This document shows positions 1 through 7,424 of a stretch of 18,111 nucleotides of DNA, in pieces; the first letter of the stretch is position 1, and each line of letters begins with the position of its first letter. The stretch spans positions 1-18,111 of the forward strand of contig DAOUMF010000005.1 in NCBI GenBank assembly GCA_034411955.1, read 5' to 3'. The notes beneath the pieces were generated by a model, which saw only the letters and a list, made by a program, of their open reading frames with translations, was not told the origin of the DNA and ran no database searches. The DNA comes from DAOUMF01 sp034411955 (GTDB lineage: Bacteria; Chloroflexota; Dehalococcoidia; SM23-28-2; RBG-16-64-32). Position numbers and translations under genes: made by a program.

Positions 1-155
1 GGTTCAGCCAGTCGGACGTGGAGCCCGGCATCGTCAAGTGGTTGCACATGGCCGGTGGCTACGGCCACCTGAAGTACCGACCCTGGCACTGGCAGCCGAT
101 TCCCGTGGACCGCGGCATCGGCGTTGACGTCGAGAAGCTGCCGACAGCCAAATAG
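1..155 (+). CDS. C-terminal fragment, probable molybdopterin (DMSO reductase family) oxidoreductase
   Basis: An open frame enters from the left edge (first full codon at base 3) and ends at TAG 153-155, giving 50 residues. The peptide runs through VEPGIVKWLHMAGGYGHL and ends PVDRGIGVDVEKLPTAK. In the C-terminal molybdopterin-dinucleotide binding domain of the DMSO reductase family, a conserved stretch 'pGvv...G.yG....ARGkGv..n.LlP' sits just before the stop, and this tail resembles it in order and spacing. That is the only basis for the call, so the substrate and any partner subunits are unknown. The codons are GC-rich like the rest of the window. It converges on the minus-strand hydrolase ending at 254; the 98-base gap contains no clear intrinsic terminator. 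Confidence 0.5.
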   Translation, partial: FSQSDVEPGIVKWLHMAGGYGHLKYRPWHWQPIPVDRGIGVDVEKLPTAK

Positions 156-253
156 CCCACATCGTGAGCTGGGCCATCCGCTTTGGTGCGGCTCGCGCAG
201 GACCTCTTCGGGCCGTAGCGGCGGGTATGAGGAAGACGCCGGCAGTTCGAGCG

Positions 254-907
254 CTAGAGCGCCGGCTGTAGGACTATCGTTTCTGTGGCAGCCGGGAGCT
301 GCTCCTTCTTGAGCTCCGCCTCGCTCCCCGCGCTGACCCTCACCTGCGGGCGCCCTCTGGTGAAGTCCTCCACCCCAGCGACGGGGAAGCCCGGGCACCT
401 GTCGTTCTTGAAGTGCATGGGGATAACGACCTTCGGTGCGAGCTTCTGGCAGACCTGTTCGGCGACGACGGCGTCGATGGTGAAGTTTCCGCCTACCGGG
501 ACGAGCAGGACATCCACGCCGCCGATGTCGGCCACCGTCTGATCCGGCAAGTCGTGACCCAGGTCGCCCAGGTGACACACGCTCACGCCATCCAGGACGA
601 AACAGAAAATCGTATTCGACCCCCGCTCCTTTCCCGAGGACTCGTCATGAGCCGAGGCCACACCCTTGAACTGTATCCCCCTGGCCTCCTGACTGCCGGC
701 CCCCTGCACGACCTCAGGGTTCCCTTCCACAGCCGCCACGTTGTTGTGGTCGGCGTGGTCATGGCTCACTGTGACGATGTCGGCCGCCTCCGACGGCGGT
801 TTGTAATCCAATCCGAATACACCCGCTGTATAGGGGTCGGTCATGATCCTGAGCCCGCTTTCGGAGGTTAGGAGAAAGCATGCATGCCCCAACCATTGAA
901 CCTTCAT
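254..907 (-). CDS. Metallo-beta-lactamase-fold hydrolase (UlaG/UPF0173-like)
   Basis: This is a 217-residue, probably cytoplasmic, metal-dependent hydrolase of the Lactamase_B_3 / UlaG-like group. The N-terminus MKVQWLGHACFLL is the usual family start. The metal-binding HxHxDH motif is at H49-H54 (SHDHADH), with further candidate ligands D115 in GDLGH and H165 in PMHF. A TTG nine bases upstream also opens the frame, but it lies only about two bases from the AAGGAG ribosome site; the ATG at 907 is about eleven bases away and fits the family, so I chose it. It follows the flavoprotein gene by 32 bases and is almost certainly cotranscribed with it. The family hydrolyses lactones, phosphodiesters and other small molecules; the substrate here cannot be read from sequence. 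Confidence 0.85.
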   Translation of the reverse strand: MKVQWLGHACFLLTSESGLRIMTDPYTAGVFGLDYKPPSEAADIVTVSHDHADHNNVAAVEGNPEVVQGAGSQEARGIQFKGVASAHDESSGKERGSNTIFCFVLDGVSVCHLGDLGHDLPDQTVADIGGVDVLLVPVGGNFTIDAVVAEQVCQKLAPKVVIPMHFKNDRCPGFPVAGVEDFTRGRPQVRVSAGSEAELKKEQLPAATETIVLQPAL

Positions 908-939
908 CTGTAGCAAGCTCCTTTCTGATGTTGCTACCC

Positions 940-2469
940 TTAGAACTCCTTCCGCATCAAGTTGAAGACCTTCCGCGCGCCCCGCATGACGTTGGGCACG
1001 CCGCCGCCCGATTCACTCTGTGCGCCAGCAAACCACAGCCCGTGGAAAGGCGTGCGGTGCGGCGCCCCACCCTTGCCCATCACCGGACAGAGACCGCCGA
1101 ACGAGTGGTGATCCGGCATATGGGTGAGCTGGCCAAAGTCCACCGGCGTCAGCGAAACGATCACCCGCGCGTGCTCCCTCAGGCCAGGGATCACCTTCTC
1201 AGCCTCGTGAAGCAGCTTGTCCACCATCTCCTGGCGCCGCGCCTGCCAGCCGCCCTCCAGCTTGTTGGGGGCGATAGTGTAGACCGTGATCGCGTGCTGT
1301 CCGGGGGGAGCCATGCCGGGCGAGTGGTACGAGGGGATGTAGATCAAGAACCCATCCTTGCCCTCGTGGTATTCGCCGCGCCGCGTGCGCGCCACCCCTT
1401 CCTCGAGGTCGTACGTGCCGTAGTAGTAGACCAGGGCGGCGTCCTGGTAGGGGCTAGGATCCATGTCCACGCCCAGGTGCACCATGAACACCGACTCCAT
1501 GAGGGGCACGTCGTCAACAGCGGCCGCGAAATCGTCGGGCAGCGCCTCGCGACCAACAAGATTGAAGAAGCACTCGCGGGCGGCGCCGGTCATCAGCACA
1601 AGATCCGCCTCCCTGTGCTCGCCATCGGCCAGCTCCACGCCTCGCACCCGCTGGCCCTCGAGCAGGACTCGGCGCACCGGGCGACTCGTGTGCAGACGAC
1701 CGCCGTTCTCCCGGATGACGCCAGCTACCGCCTCCACCAGGTTGCCGTAGCCTCCGACCACGTACTGGAAGGTCAGGCGCGGCCCGATGGCCGACACCTT
1801 CGCCGGTATGCGGTTGTCGAACGCGGTTTCCTGGTTAACAGCGGGAACGCCCAGCCCGACGAACTCCGAGGGGCAGACCACCATGTCCGCCAGGATGCCC
1901 AGGAAGAACGCCTTTAGCTTGGCGTCGCTGAAGAAGTGATCCATTACCTGCTGGGCCGTCCACGTCTCGTATCGTTTGACGCGGCGGAACAGCGCAGCCA
2001 TCCGCAGCTTGAGGAGCAGAGAGCGCAGAGGGTTGGCCTCCTCCGCCCGCCGGGCCATGGTCATCAGATCCAGCATCGTGTCATAGAAGCGATAGTAGCG
2101 GTCGAGCCCATCGGCTTCGTGTGGAAATATCTCCTTGAGCTTCTGCTGACGCCAGTCGGGGCCAAGGTATTGCGTCGGACGGAACACACGGTAATCCGGA
2201 AAGGCGATGCCGCGATCAGCACGCACCAGTTCCACTCGATCGGCGCAGCCCAATTCCGCCAGGATGTTGCCCACGGGTTCGCCCGGCGCAAAGCCCTCCA
2301 CCATCAGCGGACCCAGGTCCCAGGCGAAGCCTTCCTTGCGCAGCGTGGCTGTGACGCCGCCGATTCGGTCGGCCTGCTCAAACACATCCACCTCGCAGCC
2401 ATCGCGGGCCAGGTAAGCCCCCGCTGTCAGGCCAGCCATCCCCGATCCAACAATGACTGCTCTCGTCAC
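940..2469 (-). CDS. CrtI/phytoene-desaturase-like FAD-dependent oxidoreductase
   Basis: A 509-residue flavoprotein. The first residues (VTRAVIVGSGMAGLTAGAYL) form the Rossmann FAD-binding motif GxGxxG at residues 8-13, with the ribose-binding acid E31 at the end of the second strand. The C-terminus carries GLWFAGAQSESGGGVPNVM and a final helix, the second FAD-contacting motif of CrtI-type desaturases and retinol 13,14-reductase-like proteins. The reading frame opens further upstream (to 2565), but that extension covers a promoter, and GTG 2467-2469 has an AAGGAGG six bases before it. Length fits the family. No carotenoid genes are present nearby, so 'phytoene desaturase' describes the fold, not the substrate. 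It probably forms a two-gene transcript with the downstream metallo-hydrolase. It could also act on other polyunsaturated or cyclic substrates. Confidence 0.85.
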   Translation of the reverse strand: MTRAVIVGSGMAGLTAGAYLARDGCEVDVFEQADRIGGVTATLRKEGFAWDLGPLMVEGFAPGEPVGNILAELGCADRVELVRADRGIAFPDYRVFRPTQYLGPDWRQQKLKEIFPHEADGLDRYYRFYDTMLDLMTMARRAEEANPLRSLLLKLRMAALFRRVKRYETWTAQQVMDHFFSDAKLKAFFLGILADMVVCPSEFVGLGVPAVNQETAFDNRIPAKVSAIGPRLTFQYVVGGYGNLVEAVAGVIRENGGRLHTSRPVRRVLLEGQRVRGVELADGEHREADLVLMTGAARECFFNLVGREALPDDFAAAVDDVPLMESVFMVHLGVDMDPSPYQDAALVYYYGTYDLEEGVARTRRGEYHEGKDGFLIYIPSYHSPGMAPPGQHAITVYTIAPNKLEGGWQARRQEMVDKLLHEAEKVIPGLREHARVIVSLTPVDFGQLTHMPDHHSFGGLCPVMGKGGAPHRTPFHGLWFAGAQSESGGGVPNVMRGARKVFNLMRKEF

Positions 2470-2475
2470 CGCTCG

Positions 2476-2482
2476 CCTCCTT
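2476..2482 (-). promoter_or_regulatory. Ribosome binding site AAGGAGG deciding the GTG start of the flavoprotein
   Basis: The minus strand reads AAGGAGG, then six bases, then GTG (2469-2467). This near-perfect anti-Shine-Dalgarno match overrides the longer open frame upstream and places the FAD Rossmann motif at the very N-terminus, where the family has it. Confidence 0.85.
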
Positions 2483-2514
2483 GTCCACGTCCGAGATGGC
2501 CGAACTGCGCCAGC

Positions 2515-2543
2515 ATCAAAACAGAGGTTCCGGCCTGGGTCAA
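2515..2543 (-). promoter_or_regulatory. Probable sigma-70-type promoter of the flavoprotein/hydrolase pair
   Basis: On the minus strand, TTGACC (2543-2538; five of six matches to TTGACA) is followed by a 17-base spacer and TTTGAT (2520-2515; four of six matches to TATAAT). A start near base 2508 would give a leader of about 40 bases containing the AAGGAGG site. The element lies in the 177-base gap after ADH1, so it could uncouple these two genes from the dehydrogenase operon. Found by eye; no start-site data. Confidence 0.55.
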
Positions 2544-2646
2544 GCACCCTCTTGGCAGAACCCAATGGCGGCGACGGCGGCCAAGTGTTGCGGCCTAAGC
2601 GCGTCAGGAAGATCGATCCGAGCCGCCACCTGTCGCCGGTCGAGCC

Positions 2647-3711
2647 CTAGAAGACGATGATGCTGCGGGCTACCTCCCCCGCCTTCATCGCCGCGAACGC
2701 CTCGTTGATGCCCTCCAAGGGGTAAGTGCGGCTGACCAGCTCGTCCAGCTTCAGCCTGCCCCCCATGTACAGGTCGACGAAGCGGGGGATGTCCACCCGC
2801 GGCCGGATGGAACCGTACACGCAGCCCTTCAGTACCTTCTCCGTCAGCAGGCCACGGGTGTCGATGCTGGTCTTGGAGGCGAAAGGCGAGACGCCCACCA
2901 TGATCGCCTCGCCCCCAGCACGCACCATGTCGAAGGCCCGGCTGATGGCGTCCGGGCTGCCGATGACCTCGAAGGCGTAGTCGGCCCCGCCTCCGGTGAG
3001 AGCGCGGACGGTCTTCACCGGGTCCTCCTTCGCCGCGTTGACGAAGTGGGTGGCGCCGAACTGCTCGGCCATGTCAAGCTTCCGCTGCAGGACATCGATG
3101 GCGATGATGGGCTGCGCCGCGGCCAGGGCCGCACCCTGGACAACGTTGAGCCCCACACCACCGACGCCGATGACGGCGACGCTGCTCCCCGCCTCCACCT
3201 TCGCCGTGTTCAGGGCGGCGCCCACCCCCGTCGCCACCGCGCATCCCATGATGCCCAGCTTGTCCAGGGGAGCGTCCTCCCTCACCTTCACCACGCCGCT
3301 CTCCGGCGCCACCATAAGCTCGGCGAAGGACGATACGGAGAGGAAGAGGTTGATGCGCTGGTCGCCCTTGTGGAGATGCTCAGCGACGCCGCGTCCCTCG
3401 GTGCAGAGGACGGGCTGGCCCGACTGACAGTGGCGGCAGGTTCCACAGAAGGGGATGAAGTTCATCACCACATGATCGCCGGGCCGCACGTAGGTCACGT
3501 CCTCACCAACGCGCTCCACGATGCCCGCCGCCTCGTGCCCCAGGACCGCCGGAAGCTCTATCGGCCACAGCCCTTCGATCTGGTGGAGATCGCTGTGGCA
3601 GACGCCGCTGGAGACGGTCCTCACCATGACCTGGCCCGGTCCCGGGTCGTCGATATCGATCTCCTCAACCACCAGCGGTTTGTTCACTTCGTAGAGGACG
3701 GCGGCCTTCAT
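2647..3711 (-). CDS. Zinc-dependent medium-chain alcohol dehydrogenase, copy 1 (ADH1)
   Basis: A 354-residue MDR-superfamily NAD(P)-dependent alcohol dehydrogenase. Catalytic zinc ligands fit C38 (GVCHSD), H59 in GHEAAG and C157 in GCAVATG. The structural zinc site is C89, C92, C95, C103. The nucleotide-binding motif GVGGVG is at 182-187. H39 after the catalytic cysteine is as in classical alcohol dehydrogenases. The ATG start has AAGGAGC about seven bases upstream. It lies 21 bases after the enolase-family gene, so it is in the same transcript. It is a close duplicate of the gene at 4827-5924 (roughly 80% identical by eye over 353 aligned residues). Differences cluster at residues 39-51 and 109-125, next to the active site, so substrate preference may differ. 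The physiological alcohol is unknown. Confidence 0.92.
   Translation of the reverse strand: MKAAVLYEVNKPLVVEEIDIDDPGPGQVMVRTVSSGVCHSDLHQIEGLWPIELPAVLGHEAAGIVERVGEDVTYVRPGDHVVMNFIPFCGTCRHCQSGQPVLCTEGRGVAEHLHKGDQRINLFLSVSSFAELMVAPESGVVKVREDAPLDKLGIMGCAVATGVGAALNTAKVEAGSSVAVIGVGGVGLNVVQGAALAAAQPIIAIDVLQRKLDMAEQFGATHFVNAAKEDPVKTVRALTGGGADYAFEVIGSPDAISRAFDMVRAGGEAIMVGVSPFASKTSIDTRGLLTEKVLKGCVYGSIRPRVDIPRFVDLYMGGRLKLDELVSRTYPLEGINEAFAAMKAGEVARSIIVF
2660..3711. repeat. Direct repeat copy A (ADH1)
   Basis: Nearly the whole ADH1 coding sequence repeats in the same orientation at 4873-5924. Long blocks are almost unchanged, for example around 3111-3200 versus 5327-5417, where the gene encodes the AAAQPIIAIDVLQRKL region. 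The copies flank the enolase-family gene. Confidence 0.85.
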
Positions 3712-3732
3712 GATGGGCTCCTTCCGCGGAGT

Positions 3733-4830
3733 TCACATTAGGTCAGGGCGCGGCTCGACACCCAGGCCGGGACCCTGTGGCACCAGGATGTCCCCGTTGG
3801 AGTCGGGGAGCAGAGGTTCCGCCAGAATCGTCTGGAAGACCTCCGTCGGGTAGCCTGGCGGCTCGTGGAACATCTCCACATAGCGGGCGTTGGGAATGGC
3901 AGCACAGAGGTGCAAATGGGTCAGGAAGCCCAGGCCATCCAGCCCGTGGTGCGGGATGACCAGCTTGCGGTGCATCTCCGCCAGGGCGGCGATCTTCCGG
4001 ATCTGGGAGATGCCCTCACTCTTCTGGCACTCGGGTTGGATGATGTCGTAGACGTTGCGCTCGATCATCCAGCGGAACTCATGAAGGCCCAGGTTGTTCT
4101 CACCTCCCGCTATCGGGATTTCCACCATTTGGCAGAGCCTGGCCAGGCCCTCCCAGTCGTAACGGTCCAGCGGCTCCTCCAGCCAGCGCACACCGAGCCG
4201 CTCAAGCTCCCGTGCTGTATCGAGGGCTCGCTGGAAGTCCCAGACGGGGCCGCGCTCCGGCTGCACCGTCCCCGGTAGCTGGGCCTGGTTGGCGTCGACC
4301 ATGATCTCCATACGGTCGCCCACCGCCTCGCGCACCTTCTCCACGTAGCGGATGTCGTCGGCCAGTTCCCAGTGGTGGATGCGCAGCTTGGTGGCCCGCC
4401 ACCCCTCTTCGTAGAAGCGCAGGGCATCCTCCGCCCGCTGCTCCGGCGCTCGCACCTCCATGGTGCTGGCATAAGCGCGAACGCGGTCACTGTAGCCACC
4501 CCAGAGCTTGTAGAGGGGCTGACCGCAGGCCTTGCCGATGATGTCCCACAACGCGATCTCCAGGGGCCAGCCGCCCCCTGCCATCCTCAGGACGGTGATG
4601 TTTCGCTCCACGGCGAACGGGTCGTTCCCAACCAGATACGGCGCGATGGCCGTGCGCAGCAGTTCCTCGTCGATGGGCGGCCCGTAGCCGGTGATCCCCT
4701 CGTCCGTCTGCACCTCCACGAAGGAGGGGTTGACGGTGGTCCAGGTGGCGCCGGGGCTCCAGGCGGGAGCGATGGGCTGGCTGAGGGGGATATCGGAAAG
4801 GACGTGAAGTCTGATGTCGCGAATCTTCAT
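3733..4830 (-). CDS. Mandelate racemase/muconate lactonizing enzyme family protein (enolase superfamily)
   Basis: A 365-residue enolase-superfamily enzyme, expected to abstract the alpha-proton of a carboxylate using Mg2+ and then racemise or dehydrate it. The N-terminal capping domain is residues 1-125 and the barrel follows. Visible landmarks are K148-L-R150 (position of the KxK base motif), D179 in VDAN, E218/E219 in WLEEP, E244 in GGEN, E267 in QPE, H294/H295 in IPHHG and E319 in YVEMF. The second lysine is arginine, and the usual Asp of the His-Asp dyad seems replaced by E267. The start ATG 4830 has GAGGAGAG eight bases upstream and overlaps the ADH2 stop as ATGA, indicating translational coupling; the frame's extension to 5040 is only ADH2 read out of frame. 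Acid-sugar dehydratase is the likeliest role; the exact substrate is not determinable. Confidence 0.9.
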   Translation of the reverse strand: MKIRDIRLHVLSDIPLSQPIAPAWSPGATWTTVNPSFVEVQTDEGITGYGPPIDEELLRTAIAPYLVGNDPFAVERNITVLRMAGGGWPLEIALWDIIGKACGQPLYKLWGGYSDRVRAYASTMEVRAPEQRAEDALRFYEEGWRATKLRIHHWELADDIRYVEKVREAVGDRMEIMVDANQAQLPGTVQPERGPVWDFQRALDTARELERLGVRWLEEPLDRYDWEGLARLCQMVEIPIAGGENNLGLHEFRWMIERNVYDIIQPECQKSEGISQIRKIAALAEMHRKLVIPHHGLDGLGFLTHLHLCAAIPNARYVEMFHEPPGYPTEVFQTILAEPLLPDSNGDILVPQGPGLGVEPRPDLM

Positions 4831-5924
4831 ACCGCACTCTCCTCGCGTGTGCTCACGGGCCTCTGAAAGGTGATGATGCTGCGGGCAACCTCTCCCGCCC
4901 TCATCGCCGCGAACGCCTCGTTGATGTCCTCCAGGGGGTAGGTACGGGAGACCAGCTCGTCCAGCTTCAGCCTCCCCGCCATGTACAGGTCGATGTAGCG
5001 GGGGATGTCCACCCGCGGCCGGATGAAACCGTACAGGCAACCCCTCAGCGCCCTCCCGCTGTGCAGGCCACGGGCGTCGATGCTGGTCCTGGAGCCGAAA
5101 GGGGCGACACCCACCACGATCGCCTCGCCGCTGGCGTGCAACAAGTCGAAGGCCTGACTGATCGCCTCCGCATTGCCGACGACCTCGAAGGCGTAGTCGG
5201 CGCCGCCTCCGGTGAGGGCACGGACGGCCTCCACCGGGTCCTCCTTCGCCGCGTTGACGAAGTGAGTTGCGCCGAACCGGCGGGCCATCTCAAGCTTCCG
5301 CTGCAGGACATCGATGGCGATGATCGGCTGCGCCGCGGCCAGGGCCGCACCCTGGACAACGTTGAGCCCCACGCCACCGAGGCCGATGACGGCGACGCTG
5401 CTCCCCGCCTCCACCTTCGCCGTGTTGAGGACGGCGCCCACCCCTGTGGCCACCGCGCATCCCATGACGCTCAGCTTGTCCAGGGGGGCGTCCTCCCGCA
5501 CCCTCACCACGGCGCTCTCCGGCGCCACCATAAGCTCGGCGAAGGAGGACATGCCGATGACATTGACATGCTGGCCGCCCCTGTGCAGGTGCTTGGGGCT
5601 GCCGCGTCCCTCGGTGCAGAGGACAGGCCGGCCCGACTGGCAGTAACGGCAGGTTCCGCAGAAGGGAACGAAGTTCATCACCACGTGGTCGCCGGGCCGG
5701 ACGTAGGCCACGCCCTTACCCACCCGCTCCACGATGCCCGCCGCCTCGTGGCCCAGGACCGCCGGCAGCTCCGTCGGCGTGCGCCCCTCCATGCGGTGGA
5801 GATCGCTGCCGCAGACGCCTGCCGCGACTGTCCTCACCATGACTCGGCCCGGTCCGGGCTCGTCGATATCGATCTCCTCGACGACCAGCGGCTTGTTGAC
5901 CTCATACAGGACCGCGGCCTTCAC
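4827..5924 (-). CDS. Zinc-dependent medium-chain alcohol dehydrogenase, copy 2 (ADH2)
   Basis: A 365-residue duplicate of ADH1. The zinc ligands are kept (C38, H59, C156; structural C89, C92, C95, C103), as is the NAD(P) motif, here GLGGVG. The residue after C38 is glycine (GVCGSD), as in polyol and threonine dehydrogenases, where ADH1 has histidine. It is one residue shorter than ADH1 at 109-125 and has a 12-residue C-terminal tail (QRPVSTREESAV) that ADH1 lacks. The start is GTG 5924-5922 behind a modest AAGGGGG site. Its stop overlaps the start of the enolase gene by four bases. Its own start overlaps the stop of a possible small gene in a GTGA arrangement. Gene order suggests it oxidises a substrate or product of the enolase-family enzyme; that is inference. 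Confidence 0.92.
   Translation of the reverse strand: MKAAVLYEVNKPLVVEEIDIDEPGPGRVMVRTVAAGVCGSDLHRMEGRTPTELPAVLGHEAAGIVERVGKGVAYVRPGDHVVMNFVPFCGTCRYCQSGRPVLCTEGRGSPKHLHRGGQHVNVIGMSSFAELMVAPESAVVRVREDAPLDKLSVMGCAVATGVGAVLNTAKVEAGSSVAVIGLGGVGLNVVQGAALAAAQPIIAIDVLQRKLEMARRFGATHFVNAAKEDPVEAVRALTGGGADYAFEVVGNAEAISQAFDLLHASGEAIVVGVAPFGSRTSIDARGLHSGRALRGCLYGFIRPRVDIPRYIDLYMAGRLKLDELVSRTYPLEDINEAFAAMRAGEVARSIITFQRPVSTREESAV
4873..5924. repeat. Direct repeat copy B (ADH2)
   Basis: Partner of the repeat at 2660-3711, about 1.05 kb long and about 1.16 kb away in the same orientation. The two copies could recombine and delete the intervening enolase-family gene, leaving one chimeric dehydrogenase. Confidence 0.85.
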
Positions 5925-6166
5925 GATGGGCCCCCTTCTGAAGCGGCGTTCAAGTCGACGCTCCAGAGGCTCAACGAAGGTCCCCGCAGATCATGGAGCC
6001 GCCTAGTCCTGAAATAGCCCCCGTCCGGGCTCCTCGCCGGTGTTCGAGGCTTGCGGATATCTTCATCGCGCTCCCAGAGTACGAACGAGCCTCGCCAGTG
6101 TCCATACCTCTCGTAGACCATCCAGCAACCGATCTCCATTTGCCCCAGCCAGGACCTCGGGTCCAC
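5921..6166 (-). CDS. Possible small hypothetical protein, 81 codons
   Basis: An open frame of 81 codons fills the otherwise empty 254-base gap between ADH3 and ADH2. It can start at GTG 6166 or at ATG 6139 (MEIGCWMVYERYGHW). It ends in TGA 5923-5921, overlapping the GTG start of ADH2 by four bases, the same coupling arrangement as ADH2 and the enolase gene. The predicted peptide is rich in tryptophan and arginine, with no signal peptide or membrane segment. I recognise no family, and no good ribosome site precedes either start. It may be a real coupled leader peptide or small protein, a remnant of a larger gene, or chance in GC-rich DNA. Confidence 0.3.
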   Translation of the reverse strand: MDPRSWLGQMEIGCWMVYERYGHWRGSFVLWERDEDIRKPRTPARSPDGGYFRTRRLHDLRGPSLSLWSVDLNAASEGGPS

Positions 6167-6178
6167 AGGCCCGATAGC

Positions 6179-7333
6179 CTACGGCTCGATGACGACCTTC
6201 ATGCTGTCCGGGTCCATCGACTTGAGCAGGGCGGCCTCGGCGTCCTCCAGCTTGTACTTGTGGGTCACCATCTTCTCGAAGGGGAATCGGTCGCCGCACT
6301 CTTCGAACATTCTGAGGGTTGTCCCGTACCTGGTGAAGGGGTGATTGGTGACACCCACCAGGCGCACGTTCTTGGCACAGATATGCCTGTGGATGTTGAT
6401 GCTGGCCTCTCCGGTGTCCACGAAGTTCCCGAGCTCCTCGTAGGTGCCGCCCTTTCTCAGCATGTCCAGGCCTTCGATAACGGTCTCGGGGACGTTGGTG
6501 CAGCCGACAACCATGTCGGCTCCCCTTCCCTTGGTGAGGCTCTTGACGCAGGCGATCCTCTCGCCCCGCTCGGTGCTCCCTGCGTTCAGCGTGTGGTCGG
6601 CGGAGAACTGCTGAGCCATCGCCAGCCTGAAATCGGAGAGGTCGATGGCGATGAGCTGTGCTGCCCCGAGGATCCTCGCCCTGATGAGGCAGCACAGGCC
6701 CAGCGGACCCACGCCCTGGACTACCACGGTCTCTCGGTGGCCCCTTCCTTCGTCCGCGAGCGAGGAGAACGCCCTCGCGTCATCAAGGGCTAACGCTACC
6801 GTGAAGGGCTCGGCCAGCACGGCGATTTCGACGGGAATGTCCTGGGGTACCTTGTAGACGAAGACATCGGGCCGGATGTACATGTACTCCGCCCAGCCAC
6901 CAAAGAGGGAGGGCGGCTCCGAGGTCGAGAAAGCGTTGCCATAGCCCCTCACGTTCTCGCACCAGGGGTAATCGTCGATGTGGCGGCAGTACCAGCATTC
7001 CCCACAGATCACATCCGGGCACATCACCACACGATCGCCCTCTTTCAGCTCGTTGCCGTAGAACTCCAGCCCTTTTCTAGCCTCCTTGCTGATCTCCGCC
7101 ACCACCCCCACGTTCTCGTGTCCCGGAATAATCGGGAACGGCGTCCTGCGCTCGCCTTCCGTGCCGGCGTACTGCTGGTTTTCGCCGCGGTAGGTGTGCT
7201 TGTCGGTTCCGCAGACGCCAGCCATCTCCACTCGCACAGCCATAGCCCCCGGCTCCAGTCGGGGATAGGGGAACTCCTGAATCTCAATCGCCCCCGGCCC
7301 GGTCATCACCGCCGCTTTCACCCGTCTTGACAT
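6179..7333 (-). CDS. Zinc-binding medium-chain dehydrogenase, divergent type (ADH3)
   Basis: A 384-residue MDR-superfamily dehydrogenase, clearly different from ADH1 and ADH2. Catalytic zinc ligands fit C41 (GVCGTDKH), H72-E73 in GHEN and E175 in LAEPF; a glutamate third ligand is typical of the polyol/threonine/glucose dehydrogenase branch. The structural zinc site is C110, C113, C116 and C125 (CGECWYC...C), with one extra residue in the last spacing. The NAD(P) motif is GVGPLG at 207-212. The ATG at 7333 follows a strong AGGAGAGG. A long insertion at residues 50-66 precedes the zinc histidine. It follows the LLM gene by 91 bases in the same direction. A sugar or polyol substrate is likely; its identity is unknown. 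Confidence 0.9.
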   Translation of the reverse strand: MSRRVKAAVMTGPGAIEIQEFPYPRLEPGAMAVRVEMAGVCGTDKHTYRGENQQYAGTEGERRTPFPIIPGHENVGVVAEISKEARKGLEFYGNELKEGDRVVMCPDVICGECWYCRHIDDYPWCENVRGYGNAFSTSEPPSLFGGWAEYMYIRPDVFVYKVPQDIPVEIAVLAEPFTVALALDDARAFSSLADEGRGHRETVVVQGVGPLGLCCLIRARILGAAQLIAIDLSDFRLAMAQQFSADHTLNAGSTERGERIACVKSLTKGRGADMVVGCTNVPETVIEGLDMLRKGGTYEELGNFVDTGEASINIHRHICAKNVRLVGVTNHPFTRYGTTLRMFEECGDRFPFEKMVTHKYKLEDAEAALLKSMDPDSMKVVIEP

Positions 7334-7424
7334 CTACCTCTCCTCCCTCTGCCCGACCTCAAGCTACCGCTTGTTCCTGATCAAGCGTACTCGCGGGCCA
7401 TAGGGCTCTCTCGCGCGTCTTGCC

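Noticed and set aside
239..268. Hairpin GCCGGC...GCCGGC around the end of the metallo-hydrolase gene
   Set aside because: Each arm is itself palindromic, the loop is long, it overlaps the stop codon and there is no T-tract.
2470..2565. N-terminal extension of the flavoprotein to 2565
   Set aside because: It runs through the predicted promoter and the AAGGAGG ribosome site, and it would put 32 unrelated residues before the FAD motif.
4831..5040. 70-residue N-terminal extension of the enolase-family protein
   Set aside because: It is ADH2 coding sequence read in another frame; ATG 4830 has a good ribosome site and the family-like start.
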